This document shows, piece after piece, positions 26,179 to 36,154 of a stretch of DNA of 40,790 bases. Under the pieces are notes generated by a model that saw only the letters and a list, made by a program, of their open reading frames with translations, had not been told where the DNA came from and ran no database searches. Position 1 is the first letter of the stretch. Each line of letters opens with the position of its first letter. This DNA comes from Bacteriovoracaceae bacterium (lineage in GTDB: Bacteria; Bdellovibrionota; Bacteriovoracia; Bacteriovoracales; Bacteriovoracaceae), in NCBI GenBank assembly GCA_018675575.1, contig JABGXW010000049.1, forward strand, positions 1 to 40,790, in the 5' to 3' direction. Made by a program: the position numbers and the translations under genes.

Positions 26179-27863
26179 TGGCACTCATTGATAAATTTAA
26201 ATCAAAGTTATTGTCTCCGCATTTTATTTTAGGTACATCTGTTATATTTTTGGCCTTGATATGCGTCTATCCTTTTATAAGCCTATTTGAGAAAGTACTT
26301 TTCCCTGAAGGATCTCTCAGTTTAAAATATTTTGGAAAAGTACTTTCAAGCAAATCTACTTTAACCGCCTTAAAAAATACTCTCATTATTAGCTTTGGTA
26401 CTGCTTGTTTGTCTTTAATTCTTGCAATACCTCTTTCATGGCTACTTACTCGCACTGACGTTCCTAATCAATCAAGGTGGAGATCGTTGTTTTGCCTACC
26501 GTATGCCATTCCCCCCTACATAGGAGCAATGGCGTGGATTTATTTGGCCAATCCCACCAATGGCATTATTAATCAAATTATTGGAACCTCTTTTTTAAAT
26601 ATATACACTACTTCAGGCCTGATCTGGGTTATGAGTTCATTTTTTTATACTTTTATTTTACTATCCCTTTTAGCAGCATTAGACAGAATGGATCCTTCAC
26701 TAGAAGAAGCTGCAAGACTTTCAGGAGCTAATCCTTTCCAAGTTTTTTATCATATTACCTTGCCTATTATTTTTCCTTCGTTGATGAGCGGTGTCTTGCT
26801 GGTATTATTAGCGGCGGCCGCAAGTTTTGGTGTACCTGCGATGATTGGAAATCCGGCACGATTATTTTTAGTAACTACAAAAATATATACCTATCAGAGA
26901 ATGGGATCATTATCAGGAATTTATATGGCAGGGGCCTTATCAGCACTCCTTCTTTTTCTCGCAGTCTTAGTTCTTTTTATTAACCAAAAGATTCTAAAGA
27001 GAAGTGACTTTAAAACGATCGGAGGCAAAACCTCTCGTCCATCTGTTACTCATCTGAGGGCAGCAAAGTGGCCACTTTATCTCATGATGATTTTACTATT
27101 CATGGTAGTATTTGTCTTTCCAGTATTAGGGATTCTTGTCACTGCTCTATCTAAAGTCCAAGGTGATTTTTCCTTATCAAATTTTGGACTACAAAATTTC
27201 TATAGAGTCTTTTTCGAAATGGATGAAACAAAGCGCGCCTTATGGAACTCCACGAAGCTTGCTACCATTGCAGCTATTTGTGCTACATTATTAGGAACAA
27301 TTTTAAGTTTCATAAATAAGAAAACTGATATAAAGGGAAGATCTATTGTAGAGCTCTTTGCTAGCCTTCCATACTCAACTCCCGGTACTGTTTTGGCGCT
27401 TGCTTTTATCTTAGCATTTTCTGCCGATATTTTTGGTACAGGAATCAGTTTATATAATACTTTATTTTTAATTGGTCTGGCCTATATGGCCAAGTATTTA
27501 AATTTTGCATTAAGAACAACAGGAGATGGTTTTTCCCAAATAGATGACTGTCTTGCTGAGGCCGCTCGCATATCTGGAGCTAGCTGGTTTACAACTTTAC
27601 GAACAATTTGGTTTCCCTTAATGAAACCAGCATTAGTGGCATCATTTTTTCTCGTTTTTATGCCTGCCTTTAGTGAATTAACGATGACCATACTTCTTAC
27701 TGGTCCGGGTCTAGAAACCTTAGGTACATTTATTTTTCAATTACAAGAGTATGGTGATACATCAGGTGGTGGAGCTGCTGTTCTAGCTTTATTAACGATT
27801 ATGATAGTGTTTATTTTAAATATGTTAGTAAGAATATTATCTAAAGGGAAATACGGATTATGA
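26178..27863 (+). CDS. ABC importer permease, two fused halves (FbpB/AfuB type)
   Basis: The 561-residue protein contains two permease units of about six membrane helices each. Each carries the EAA loop that docks the ATPase: LEEAARLSGANPFQVFYHITLP near 174-195, and LAEAARISGASWFTTLRTIWFP near 459-480. This fused layout is standard for ferric-iron-type and related importers. It is located in the inner membrane. The start overlaps the upstream stop by one base and the end overlaps the ATPase gene as ATGA, so the three proteins are made in a coupled way. Confidence 0.92.
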   Translation: MALIDKFKSKLLSPHFILGTSVIFLALICVYPFISLFEKVLFPEGSLSLKYFGKVLSSKSTLTALKNTLIISFGTACLSLILAIPLSWLLTRTDVPNQSRWRSLFCLPYAIPPYIGAMAWIYLANPTNGIINQIIGTSFLNIYTTSGLIWVMSSFFYTFILLSLLAALDRMDPSLEEAARLSGANPFQVFYHITLPIIFPSLMSGVLLVLLAAAASFGVPAMIGNPARLFLVTTKIYTYQRMGSLSGIYMAGALSALLLFLAVLVLFINQKILKRSDFKTIGGKTSRPSVTHLRAAKWPLYLMMILLFMVVFVFPVLGILVTALSKVQGDFSLSNFGLQNFYRVFFEMDETKRALWNSTKLATIAAICATLLGTILSFINKKTDIKGRSIVELFASLPYSTPGTVLALAFILAFSADIFGTGISLYNTLFLIGLAYMAKYLNFALRTTGDGFSQIDDCLAEAARISGASWFTTLRTIWFPLMKPALVASFFLVFMPAFSELTMTILLTGPGLETLGTFIFQLQEYGDTSGGGAAVLALLTIMIVFILNMLVRILSKGKYGL

Positions 27864-28585
27864 GTTCAGTCACTTTTGAAAAAATTTCTAAATCATTTGA
27901 TGATTTAGAAATTATAAAAGACTTCAGCCTTCAAATTGAAGATGGTCAATTCGTTTCATTTCTTGGTCCTTCTGGTTGTGGAAAAACAACATGTCTTAGA
28001 ATGATTGCAGGACTAGAATTCAATACAAAAGGAATCATAAAAATTGATTCAGATGTCGTTAATCAACCAGAGAAAGGTTTCTTTATGCCTCCAGAAAAGA
28101 GACATGTAGGAATGGTCTTTCAATCTTATGCAGTCTGGCCTCATATGAATGTGTTCGATAATATCGCCTATCCTTTAAAAGTTTCTGGTGTTTCAAAATC
28201 AGAAATTAAACAAAGAGTAGAGGAAATGATTAATGTTGTAGAACTAGATGGACTAGCTAAAAGAATGCCAAATGCTCTAAGTGGTGGTCAACAACAGAGA
28301 GTGGCCCTAGCGAGGGGCCTCGTCATGCAGCCAAAAGTCCTCCTTCTTGACGAACCTCTTTCAAACCTTGATGCAAAACTTCGAGAGAAAATGCGCTCTG
28401 ATATCAGGAATATACAGCAAAAATTCCAAATGACCTGTATTTACGTAACCCATGACCAAATAGAGGCCTTTACCATGAGTGATTTAATCGTCATTATGAA
28501 CCGGGGAGACATCGTCCAGGTAGGTCATCCGAAAGACATAAGAGAGAATCCCATTAATGATTTTGTAAGAGATTTCATTAGTTAG
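27860..28585 (+). CDS. ABC importer ATPase (FbpC/PotA type)
   Basis: The 241-residue nucleotide-binding subunit has Walker A GPSGCGKTT (residues 36-44), Q-loop at FQSYAVWPHMNV, signature LSGGQQQRVALARGL, Walker B VLLLDEPLSNLDAKLR and the H-loop THDQIEAF. The MNVFDNIAYPLK segment is typical of PotA/FbpC-type importers. It lacks the usual C-terminal TOBE regulatory domain (family members are often about 350 residues), so it is a short version. It powers the coupled permease and binding lipoprotein. Confidence 0.93.
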   Translation: MSSVTFEKISKSFDDLEIIKDFSLQIEDGQFVSFLGPSGCGKTTCLRMIAGLEFNTKGIIKIDSDVVNQPEKGFFMPPEKRHVGMVFQSYAVWPHMNVFDNIAYPLKVSGVSKSEIKQRVEEMINVVELDGLAKRMPNALSGGQQQRVALARGLVMQPKVLLLDEPLSNLDAKLREKMRSDIRNIQQKFQMTCIYVTHDQIEAFTMSDLIVIMNRGDIVQVGHPKDIRENPINDFVRDFIS

Positions 28586-28750
28586 CATGATTTCACAGCA
28601 TATATCACCCTATTTACGTGACGAACTATCTTCTCTCTTAAATTGATTTCTTAGAAATTCTTTCCTAGTATAGCCCCATGATTTTGACATAGTGGTTTTA
28701 TTTCATGTCCGAGAAGTCTTACCCCTGTCCCATAAATCCAAAGTCATAAT

Positions 28751-28784
28751 AAGAAGGCCTCCTGTATAGAAGGCCTTCTTTTAT
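28751..28784. terminator. Rho-independent terminator, probably bidirectional
   Basis: AAGAAGGCC (28751-28759) and GGCCTTCTT (28772-28780) form a perfect nine-pair stem followed by TTAT on the plus strand. It lies between the ABC importer and the convergent second CheA gene, so it can end both operons. The rest of the 216-base gap (28586-28801) shows no gene. Confidence 0.85.
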
Positions 28785-28801
28785 AACCATGATAATCCTG
28801 T

Positions 28802-31366
28802 TTAAGATGCTATAGTAAGAACATCCGCCTCAATCAGCTCTGGTCTCGAAAATCCAGTTAATTCAAAGGCCTTTAAGATATTTTTCAAATCAATCACAGT
28901 ATAAATATGTTCATTAATAAATATGGTACCTGCAATACTCACCTGTTCTTTCATGTTGTTATCAACACAATGATGGGTTTTACCAATATCATTTATCTCA
29001 TGAATAAGAAGTCCAATATTTTTTCCATGATGGTTAACGACAATAATATCAACTTGCTCCCTATCTTCTAAAAACTCTTCAAAGCTTATTTCATAAAGCT
29101 CTAATTCTGACTCCAAAAGCATCAAAGGCATATTTTCTCCACGATACTGTACGATAGGAAGTTCTCCTGAATATTGTACTGTTTTTGGATCTATAACCTC
29201 TAATCTATTAACATCAGAAAGTGGAAGACAATAATGATCATGATCAAGCAAATTAAATTGCATATATTCTTCCTCTACTCCTTTATGTGTAATAGCTATA
29301 TCTTCGTAGACATTGTTATTTTGAGTAGCATGAATACCCACTTTTCTAGCGATCCCTTTCAAATCGATAATAAGCCCCATTCCTCCCTCTCCTACGAAGG
29401 TAGCTCCAGTAAATAATTCATCATAATTTAAAATGGGGGCCAGTTTTTTAACCACTATTTCTTCAATATCTTGGATGGCATCAACTACAATTCCGTACAT
29501 ATAGCCTTCGCTTTTAACAATGACAATATTAAAAGTATCGAGGTCTGATCTTGGAGGTAAGTCCAATGCCTCTCTTAACTCAACGAGAGGTATTAATTTG
29601 TTATGATGACTTAAGTAATTCTCCCCTTCTACTTGATGTAAAATCTCTCCTTCACGAGCTTCTTCATAAAGAACAACTTCTGCAACATGATCAAGAGGTA
29701 TTGTAAAAGTCTTATGATCAGATTGAATCATAAGTGATTTTATAATGAGAACAGATCGAGGAATAGGAATAATTAGAACAAATTTTGTACCTTTTCCTAC
29801 TTCCGAGTCTATATAAATTTTTCCTCCGGCTTCTTCGATGGAAGATTTGACCATATCCATTCCTACTCCTCTACCAGAAATGGAAGTTACTTTCTCTGCC
29901 GTAGATAAGCCTGATTCAAAAAGAAATTGAAAGATTCTATTATTACTCATTTTATTTAAGTCTTCAATGGTGTGATCTGTACTATCTAAAATTTTTGCTT
30001 TAATCTTTTCTACATCTATTCCTTTTCCATCGTCTTCGATTTCTACGTGGATATTTTCTCCTGTTTCATAACAGTTAACAGAGACCACTCCCTCTTCAGG
30101 TTTTCCGATTGCCAATCTTTCTTCAGGAAGTTCAATTCCATGATCGACAGAATTACGAAGCATATGTACTAAAACATTATTGAGGAGCTTGCCAAGGACC
30201 GTGTCGACTCTTAACTTGCCTCCATCCAATTTTAAATTAATTTTTTTATTACAGGTTTTAGCAGAATCTCTAATAACTCTCTTCATAGGCTTAAATACGG
30301 CATCCATATTAATTTTTTTCATTTCTGAAATTTGATTTTGTAATAATGAGCTTACTTTGTGCATTTCACTCATACTATCTGACAATTGTTCTAAGTCATG
30401 ATCTCCAGGATATTTATTATTTATCTGTATAAGGGATTTAAAAATTGTGTTTTTTAATACCGTAATTTCTCCACTTAATTCTAAAAAATCAGAGAGTAAA
30501 TCAACAGAGATTCCAACTTTTTCATCTTTTCCAAGTTCTTCAACCTCAATCTTTTTTACTTTATTTTTACTATCTGATTTTATATCATTTATATTTACTG
30601 AATTTGATATAAAGTCACCTTCAAAAATATCAATGATATCATCTACTAGATAAGGAAATTTTTGTGATTTACGTTCACATGAATACATATGTTTTAAGTA
30701 ATCAAATCCCTTAAGAAATGCTTCTGTTACTTGATCATTTATTGTTATTTCTTTTGACTTAACTCTATTGATAAGGTCTTCATAATGATGAGCAAACGTT
30801 GCTAATTCTTTTAGACCTAAACAAGAGGCCGTCCCTTTAATGGTATGAAGCAGTCGAAAATAGGTGTTAATAGAGCGCTCATCAGCAGGGGCCTGCTCAA
30901 AACTTAATATGATTTCTTCAATTTCGTCTAGCATGGGCATCGTTTCAGAAAGAAACTCGACTATCATTTCTTGCTCTTCTGCTAAATTAGCGATTCTTTC
31001 ATCACCGTATTTTGAAAGCACATCGATAAATTCATGTCCTTTTGAAGGTTTCTGTATAAATTCACAGATACGTAATCTCATAGCTTCTGTTGCCATATCT
31101 GCATTATAATAACCTGTAAAAATAGCAAATGGTAGATCAATCCCATTAATCAATAATTCGGCCCTGACATCAAATCCAGTCATCTCAGGCATTTCAAAGT
31201 CAGAGAAGATCATAATAATTTGTTTTTGATTTTCGATAATAAATTTAACGGCAGTTGAAGGATCTATAAATCTGACGACTTTATGATTCACTTCTTTGAG
31301 CATACTTACTGTATATTCTAATATGTCTGGTTCATCATCAATACAGACAATAATATAATCACTCAT
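28802..31366 (-). CDS. Hybrid CheA kinase with N-terminal receiver
   Basis: The 854-residue protein reads in order: receiver (1-120, phospho-acceptor D56 in FSDFEMP, K106), HPt (about 130-235, H174 in RLLHTIKGTA), no clear P2 domain, dimerisation helices (285-355), HATPase domain (395-535: N405 in HMLRNSVDHG, DDGKGI at 445-450, GRGVGMD at 498-504), a CheW-like domain (540-680) and a second CheW-like domain (700-835). CheA kinases phosphorylate themselves on the HPt histidine and pass phosphate to receivers. An N-terminal receiver is unusual and could be a phosphate sink or an input from the other CheA. GAGGAAAC is well placed before the ATG. A 140-base gap separates it from cheR, so it may have its own promoter. 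Confidence 0.93.
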   Translation of the reverse strand: MSDYIIVCIDDEPDILEYTVSMLKEVNHKVVRFIDPSTAVKFIIENQKQIIMIFSDFEMPEMTGFDVRAELLINGIDLPFAIFTGYYNADMATEAMRLRICEFIQKPSKGHEFIDVLSKYGDERIANLAEEQEMIVEFLSETMPMLDEIEEIILSFEQAPADERSINTYFRLLHTIKGTASCLGLKELATFAHHYEDLINRVKSKEITINDQVTEAFLKGFDYLKHMYSCERKSQKFPYLVDDIIDIFEGDFISNSVNINDIKSDSKNKVKKIEVEELGKDEKVGISVDLLSDFLELSGEITVLKNTIFKSLIQINNKYPGDHDLEQLSDSMSEMHKVSSLLQNQISEMKKINMDAVFKPMKRVIRDSAKTCNKKINLKLDGGKLRVDTVLGKLLNNVLVHMLRNSVDHGIELPEERLAIGKPEEGVVSVNCYETGENIHVEIEDDGKGIDVEKIKAKILDSTDHTIEDLNKMSNNRIFQFLFESGLSTAEKVTSISGRGVGMDMVKSSIEEAGGKIYIDSEVGKGTKFVLIIPIPRSVLIIKSLMIQSDHKTFTIPLDHVAEVVLYEEAREGEILHQVEGENYLSHHNKLIPLVELREALDLPPRSDLDTFNIVIVKSEGYMYGIVVDAIQDIEEIVVKKLAPILNYDELFTGATFVGEGGMGLIIDLKGIARKVGIHATQNNNVYEDIAITHKGVEEEYMQFNLLDHDHYCLPLSDVNRLEVIDPKTVQYSGELPIVQYRGENMPLMLLESELELYEISFEEFLEDREQVDIIVVNHHGKNIGLLIHEINDIGKTHHCVDNNMKEQVSIAGTIFINEHIYTVIDLKNILKAFELTGFSRPELIEADVLTIAS

Positions 31367-31506
31367 AATGTTTCCTCGCTAAACATCAATTTATCTTACT
31401 TATTTGATGTCATAAACTTTACTCTCCATCTTATTTTTCAAAGGATTTCACCTGTTTCTTAATATTTTTAAATTTTATAAGCTAGTTTAAACTTATATCA
31501 ATGCAA

Positions 31507-32340
31507 TTATGCTGCTAAATCTTTTTGATAAAACCATGTTTTTTCAATTTCCATAGTTTTAAATTTTGAGTCCATCCCAATCATGCTTTCTCCTGCTCCA
31601 AATAATAAATAACCGCCAGGCTTGAGTGCCTTATAAAGGTTTTTTATTATCTTCTTCTTATTTTTTTGAGATTGATAAATTAAAACATTTCTACATAAAA
31701 TTATATTGTACATCTCTCTAGGGAATTCATCATGTAATAGATTAAAATAAAAAAAGTTAGTATTTTCTTTCAATGTTTTTTTTATAGACCAAGTTTTTTC
31801 TTTTTCCATTTTTTCAAAATATTTTATTAAAAATTGCGCAGGAAGACCACGTTGAACTTCAAGTCCAGTGTAGATTGCCCTTTTAGCACGTTCCAAGGCT
31901 TCTACTGAAATATCTGATGCATTTATTTTGAAACTGTCTTTATATTCTTCCTGTCCAAAGGCATCAACTGCCATTTTGACACTATAAATTTCCTGACCTG
32001 TCGAGGAGGCACAACACCAAATATTGAGCTTATCTATGCTTGAATTTTCTTTTTTTAGTTTGGGAATCACACTCCTGGCCAATGCCTTGAAAGGTTTTAA
32101 ATCTCTCATAAAATAAGTTTCATTATTTGTAAATAAATCTATCAACAGATTCTGCAAGGTTGGATCTATTTTAGCTTTGCATATTTCATATAACTCTTGA
32201 GAGTTTTGTACCTCAAAGTTTTTAATGAGTGTTGTAATTCTTGAGTCAAGTCGATAATAATCATGCTCTTTATATTCTATTCCTGTATGTTCAAAAATAT
32301 AGTCAGAAAAAAACTTATAAATTTCATCAGATGTCTGCAC
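31507..32340 (-). CDS. cheR: Chemoreceptor methyltransferase CheR
   Basis: The 277-residue protein has the CheR layout: an N-terminal helical domain, the LFTNNETYFMRD linker, the SAM-binding WCCASSTGQEIYSVKM segment (near 107-122), and NIILCRNVLIYQSQ near 208-221. It methylates receptor glutamates using SAM to adapt the sensor array. The start is a GTG at 32340 with GGGAT five to six bases upstream. Between it and the preceding gene lies a ten-codon reading frame (32343-32372) coupled by ATGA. It lacks the C-terminal TPR extensions of some CheR proteins. Confidence 0.94.
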   Translation of the reverse strand: MQTSDEIYKFFSDYIFEHTGIEYKEHDYYRLDSRITTLIKNFEVQNSQELYEICKAKIDPTLQNLLIDLFTNNETYFMRDLKPFKALARSVIPKLKKENSSIDKLNIWCCASSTGQEIYSVKMAVDAFGQEEYKDSFKINASDISVEALERAKRAIYTGLEVQRGLPAQFLIKYFEKMEKEKTWSIKKTLKENTNFFYFNLLHDEFPREMYNIILCRNVLIYQSQKNKKKIIKNLYKALKPGGYLLFGAGESMIGMDSKFKTMEIEKTWFYQKDLAA

Positions 32341-32368
32341 TTTTATCCCGCCAGTTCAATTAATACTT

Positions 32369-33427
32369 TCATGCAACTCTCTTTTCTTTTATCATTAAAA
32401 GAACTTCCTTTAGGTTTTGTAGAAACTTTTTTCTCCACACTTTATTATTAATCAAAGCTTCTTCAGATGAATTATTTATAACCTCTTCCCGTAGTTCAAA
32501 GATTAGCTTAATAGCTCCTTCAAACATTGCACTAAAATTCATAAAATCAAACTCACAAGAAGTAACATTCTTTTCAATAACTTTCTCAATAACTTTGCAA
32601 TAACAATGAAGCATTTTTTCACTGTACTCTAAATTAGCAAGCCTAGAAGCTCCATGTAATAGACTTAGGTCCCTGTGAAAAGATTCTAGTATTTCGTAAT
32701 CAAAATCTTTTATCATTTTACTTATTCTTTCTGTAAAATCATGACAGAGTTTTTTATTGAAAAGATTTAGGTATTCTCTATTTAGGCCATGGAAAATAAT
32801 CTTATTTTCAATTTCATCATCCGAAGAGAAGTCTTCATGTGACGACTTAGAAACTTCAACAATTTCTGTGTTGACTTCTTCTTTTTTGCTTTTTACATTG
32901 TCAAATATATCATTACTTATGCCCAACTCTTTTAATGATTCTAAAGCTGCTTTTGATATTTCAGGTTCAAAGTTTAGCTCTACTTCTTCTTTTTTACGTT
33001 CCGGTTCTTCAGTTTTTATTTCAGTACTCTTTTTTTTGAATTCGTAGGATGAATTATCTTGTTCATTAGTTGAAGTATATTTCTTTAAAGCAATATCAAA
33101 TTCAGAAATTTCTAGATATCCCAATTTAATGAGAGTTTGACCCAGCCCAAGGCCCCTTGCTGTTCGTTCATCAAGGAGTTGCCCAATTTTTTTTTCATCT
33201 AGAATATTTTTTTCAATGATCGTTTCCACTAAAGATTTATTATTAGAAAGAGTTTCACCAATAAGATCTACAATTTGTTCATCTTTAAGAAACCCAGAGG
33301 AACTTAATAATCTTAGTAATGAAGGTTGACTTTCAAATTGAGCCGCCATTCCTTCTATTAAATGCGAAGTAGTAATTATTTTCTGATCTAATAAGTATTT
33401 ACCGAAATACATTAATTTATTCTCCAT
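32369..33427 (-). CDS. Chemosensory-operon protein with pseudo-HPt domain
   Basis: The 352-residue protein has no exact family match. Residues 1-120 are a helical region with a repeated 'KxLxxxGxLxxxxI' pattern that recalls the N-terminal domain of GspE-type ATPases. Residues 120-215 are charged and low-complexity. Residues about 217-345 look like an HPt four-helix bundle: HRDLSLLHGASRLANL aligns with LHTIKGTASCLGL of the neighbouring CheA, but the phosphorylated His is Ser255 and the following Lys is His258. It therefore probably docks in the array without taking phosphate. It lies 6 bases after cheB in the operon, strongly suggesting a chemosensory role. Confidence 0.65.
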   Translation of the reverse strand: MENKLMYFGKYLLDQKIITTSHLIEGMAAQFESQPSLLRLLSSSGFLKDEQIVDLIGETLSNNKSLVETIIEKNILDEKKIGQLLDERTARGLGLGQTLIKLGYLEISEFDIALKKYTSTNEQDNSSYEFKKKSTEIKTEEPERKKEEVELNFEPEISKAALESLKELGISNDIFDNVKSKKEEVNTEIVEVSKSSHEDFSSDDEIENKIIFHGLNREYLNLFNKKLCHDFTERISKMIKDFDYEILESFHRDLSLLHGASRLANLEYSEKMLHCYCKVIEKVIEKNVTSCEFDFMNFSAMFEGAIKLIFELREEVINNSSEEALINNKVWRKKFLQNLKEVLLMIKEKRVA

Positions 33428-33433
33428 TTTAAA

Positions 33434-34546
33434 TTAAACTGTCTCTTTAAAGATCATACTTAAAAAAATTGATATTTCATCTAAAGGTAATTCTTTTATA
33501 CTGGGACATTTTAATCTCGCAGCTCCAGGCATTCCCCAAACAACACTAGTTGCCTCATCTTGGATATAAGCATAGTCTCCACGCTTGACTAATTTCTCAA
33601 TTCCTAACGCACCATCATCACCCATTCCGGTCAAAACAATTGTTAAAGTCTTGTCCATGTAATTTCTAATGATCGAATCAAATAAAACAGTAGCTGACGG
33701 ACGAACAAAAGAGACTTTTGAATCTTGATTTAATTGTATATTTAATGATCTCGAAACAGTCATATGATAATCTCCAGGCGCAATATAACAGGTTCCGGCC
33801 TTTAATGATTCACCTTCCATCGCTTCTTTTATTGTAAGATGCTGACATTTTTTATTCAAAAGCTCAGCAAGCTTTTTTGTAAAAAGAGGAGGCATATGCT
33901 GAACTAATAAGATAGGAACTCTTGCTCTTTCAGAAATTTCTTCGAACACTGTGGCCAAGGCATCTGGTCCTCCTGTAGAACTTGCAATAAGTATTAGCTT
34001 TGGTGGTTCATTCATTTGCCTTAAACAATTTTTAACATCAAGAACAAGGTCATCGGTGCCAACGATGTTAACGGATATTGGTTTATTTTCTACGGTTTTT
34101 TTTGGAGAATAACATACTTGATGACGTCCTTTATTTAAAACATTTTTGAATGCTTTCATTTTTGGAACAAGAGTAGCTTCTATCATCTTTAAGCTTTCTT
34201 CTAAGTTAATTGCTGAAGATGCCTCTTGTTTGGTCACAAAGTCATTGGCCCCGAGATCTAAGGCCTCAAGAGTCAGTTCTGCACCATTTAAAGTCAGAGA
34301 AGAAAATACAATAATAATAATTTTTTTATTAACTTTTCTTATTGCTCTAATTGTTTCGATCCCATTCAAGACAGGCATTTCCATATCAAGAATCATTAAA
34401 TCAACATCTTTATGATTCTTTAAAAAGTCGAGAGCTAATTGACCGTTACTCGCGGTTCCAACGATCTTCACACCCGAAACATTTGTAAGTCCCGTGGAAA
34501 GCGCCATTCTAAATACTACAGAATCGTCTACAATTAAAACTTTCAA
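33434..34546 (-). CDS. cheB: Chemotaxis methylesterase/response regulator CheB
   Basis: The 370-residue protein has a receiver (1-120, D54 in MILDMEMP, K106) and a C-terminal methylesterase with the catalytic triad S190 (IASSTGGP), H217 (QHMPP) and D311 (TGMGDDGALG). It removes methyl groups from receptors when phosphorylated by a CheA, opposing CheR. The linker between the domains is about 60 residues. It is the only stand-alone receiver protein in the operon and so a direct phosphate target of the two kinases. Confidence 0.96.
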   Translation of the reverse strand: MKVLIVDDSVVFRMALSTGLTNVSGVKIVGTASNGQLALDFLKNHKDVDLMILDMEMPVLNGIETIRAIRKVNKKIIIIVFSSLTLNGAELTLEALDLGANDFVTKQEASSAINLEESLKMIEATLVPKMKAFKNVLNKGRHQVCYSPKKTVENKPISVNIVGTDDLVLDVKNCLRQMNEPPKLILIASSTGGPDALATVFEEISERARVPILLVQHMPPLFTKKLAELLNKKCQHLTIKEAMEGESLKAGTCYIAPGDYHMTVSRSLNIQLNQDSKVSFVRPSATVLFDSIIRNYMDKTLTIVLTGMGDDGALGIEKLVKRGDYAYIQDEATSVVWGMPGAARLKCPSIKELPLDEISIFLSMIFKETV

Positions 34547-34570
34547 TTAACCCTCTTTTGAAGTCTATTA

Positions 34571-36121
34571 TTAAACTTCTAAACGTTTGATATAACCTTC
34601 TAAAGTGTTCGCTAAATCACCGAGTCCATCTGCACTTTTCTGCGCATCCATTGCATTTTCACCAGTAGTCGTTGCTGCGCTTGAGACCTGTGATATATTT
34701 TCATTAATCTGCTTAACTCCTTCCGCCGCTTCAGATACGACCCGTGAAACTTCACTAGTTGTTGCAGCTTGTTCTTCAACAGATGCTGCGATATTTCCGG
34801 CATAACTATTAATTTTCTCAATCGCATTAGAAATTTCTTCAATAGCACCAACCGCACCTTTTGAATCATTTTGAATATTCTCAATCTTAGAAGTAATCTC
34901 TTCCGTTGCTTTTGCCGTTTGTTTTGCAAGTTCTTTCACTTCATTTGCAACAACTGCAAACCCTTTTCCGGCCTCACCTGCTCTTGCAGCTTCAATTGTG
35001 GCATTAAGAGCGAGTAGGTTTGTTTGCTGAGCAATTGACGAGATAACTTTGATCACATTTCCAATGTCCATAGATGACTCTCCAAGCTTACTAATAATCG
35101 TATTAGTATTTTGCGCCATGGTCATAGCTTCATTAGAAATATTTGAGGATTCATTAGTTGTCTTGGTTATTTCTTTAATCGCTGTAGACATTTCTTCCAT
35201 ATTAGAGGCAACAGTTTGGACTCCGGCATTAACCTCCTCACTAGCAGCAGAAGCTGTATTTGCCTGAGCTGAAGTTTCCTCAGCTCCAGCTGATAAAGAT
35301 CCTGAGATTTCTTGTAAGAGTGTCGCAGAACTTGTTAGATTTTCTGACGATATTTTTAAATCTTCAACAAGTGTTACCTTATCTGTCACAATAGACCAAG
35401 AAACCATAGGTCCCAAATAATTTCCGTTCTCATCGTTGATTGCTGTAACTAATAAGTCTAGTTTTTCAGGTCCTAAACTAATTATTGCTCTATGGGGAAG
35501 ATTTTTGGGATTTTTAATAATTTTTCTTTGATGATCTGGGACTTTATGAAAAATATCAATACTTTTACCAATAAGTTGATCTGCAGCATAAGGCAAAAAT
35601 TCCTCCAATGTTTTCAAAGTTCCTTCTGAAACCTTATTCATATAAATAAGATTTCCATCAGCATCGGCCATCATAGTATTCAATGGAGAGAGATCCACCA
35701 TTTGACTTGCTCGGGCCAAGTTTTCATCATCCATAAGTTTTTGAGTCACTATATTCCAGGTCACCATAGGTCCTTGATATGTGCCAGATGCATCAAAAAC
35801 AGCTGAAAGTAAAAGGTCTAGTTTTTCAGCACCTAATGAAATAATGGCGCTATAAGGAAGATTTTTAGGATCTCCAATAATTTTTCTTTGATGCGAGGGA
35901 ACTTTATGAAATGAATCAATATTTTTACCCACAAACTGATCAGCTGGAAAAGGTAAAAACTGTTGTAACGTCTTTAAGGTTTCCACAGATTTTTTATTTA
36001 CATAGAGTAAATTTCCATCGATATCACACATCATAGTATTAATGGGTGATAAATCTAACATGGCCTTTGCATCGTAAGATACAGTTTCTAATTCAGGTAC
36101 TAACTTCTTTTCTGTTGACAT
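34571..36121 (-). CDS. Soluble chemoreceptor (MCP) with tandem PAS domains
   Basis: The 516-residue protein has no membrane segment. Two PAS domains (about 20-128 and 140-248) are tandem duplicates exactly 120 residues apart; each carries LSPxNTMMxDxDGNLxYxNK and the FHKVPxHQRKII motif. The signalling domain (260-516) has the receptor tip [22 protein letters not shown] (362-383). It senses a cytoplasmic cue through its PAS domains (ligand unknown, redox or haem-type signals are possible) and controls the CheAs via CheW. Methylatable glutamates are plausible in the EEIxxxI and EEVxxxV segments. It sits between cheW and cheB. Confidence 0.93.
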   Translation of the reverse strand: MSTEKKLVPELETVSYDAKAMLDLSPINTMMCDIDGNLLYVNKKSVETLKTLQQFLPFPADQFVGKNIDSFHKVPSHQRKIIGDPKNLPYSAIISLGAEKLDLLLSAVFDASGTYQGPMVTWNIVTQKLMDDENLARASQMVDLSPLNTMMADADGNLIYMNKVSEGTLKTLEEFLPYAADQLIGKSIDIFHKVPDHQRKIIKNPKNLPHRAIISLGPEKLDLLVTAINDENGNYLGPMVSWSIVTDKVTLVEDLKISSENLTSSATLLQEISGSLSAGAEETSAQANTASAASEEVNAGVQTVASNMEEMSTAIKEITKTTNESSNISNEAMTMAQNTNTIISKLGESSMDIGNVIKVISSIAQQTNLLALNATIEAARAGEAGKGFAVVANEVKELAKQTAKATEEITSKIENIQNDSKGAVGAIEEISNAIEKINSYAGNIAASVEEQAATTSEVSRVVSEAAEGVKQINENISQVSSAATTTGENAMDAQKSADGLGDLANTLEGYIKRLEV

Positions 36122-36154
36122 TAACGACTCCTTTCTTTTTAAAATTTTAATTAT

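Noticed and set aside
28586..28750. Possible small RNA or gene in the gap after the ABC importer
   Set aside because: No open frame of useful length, no promoter-like pair and no structure beyond the terminator at 28751-28784.
34612..34929. Minus-strand open frame of 105 codons overlapping the chemoreceptor gene
   Set aside because: It is the plus-one frame of the MCP signalling domain, basic and low-complexity, with no independent support.
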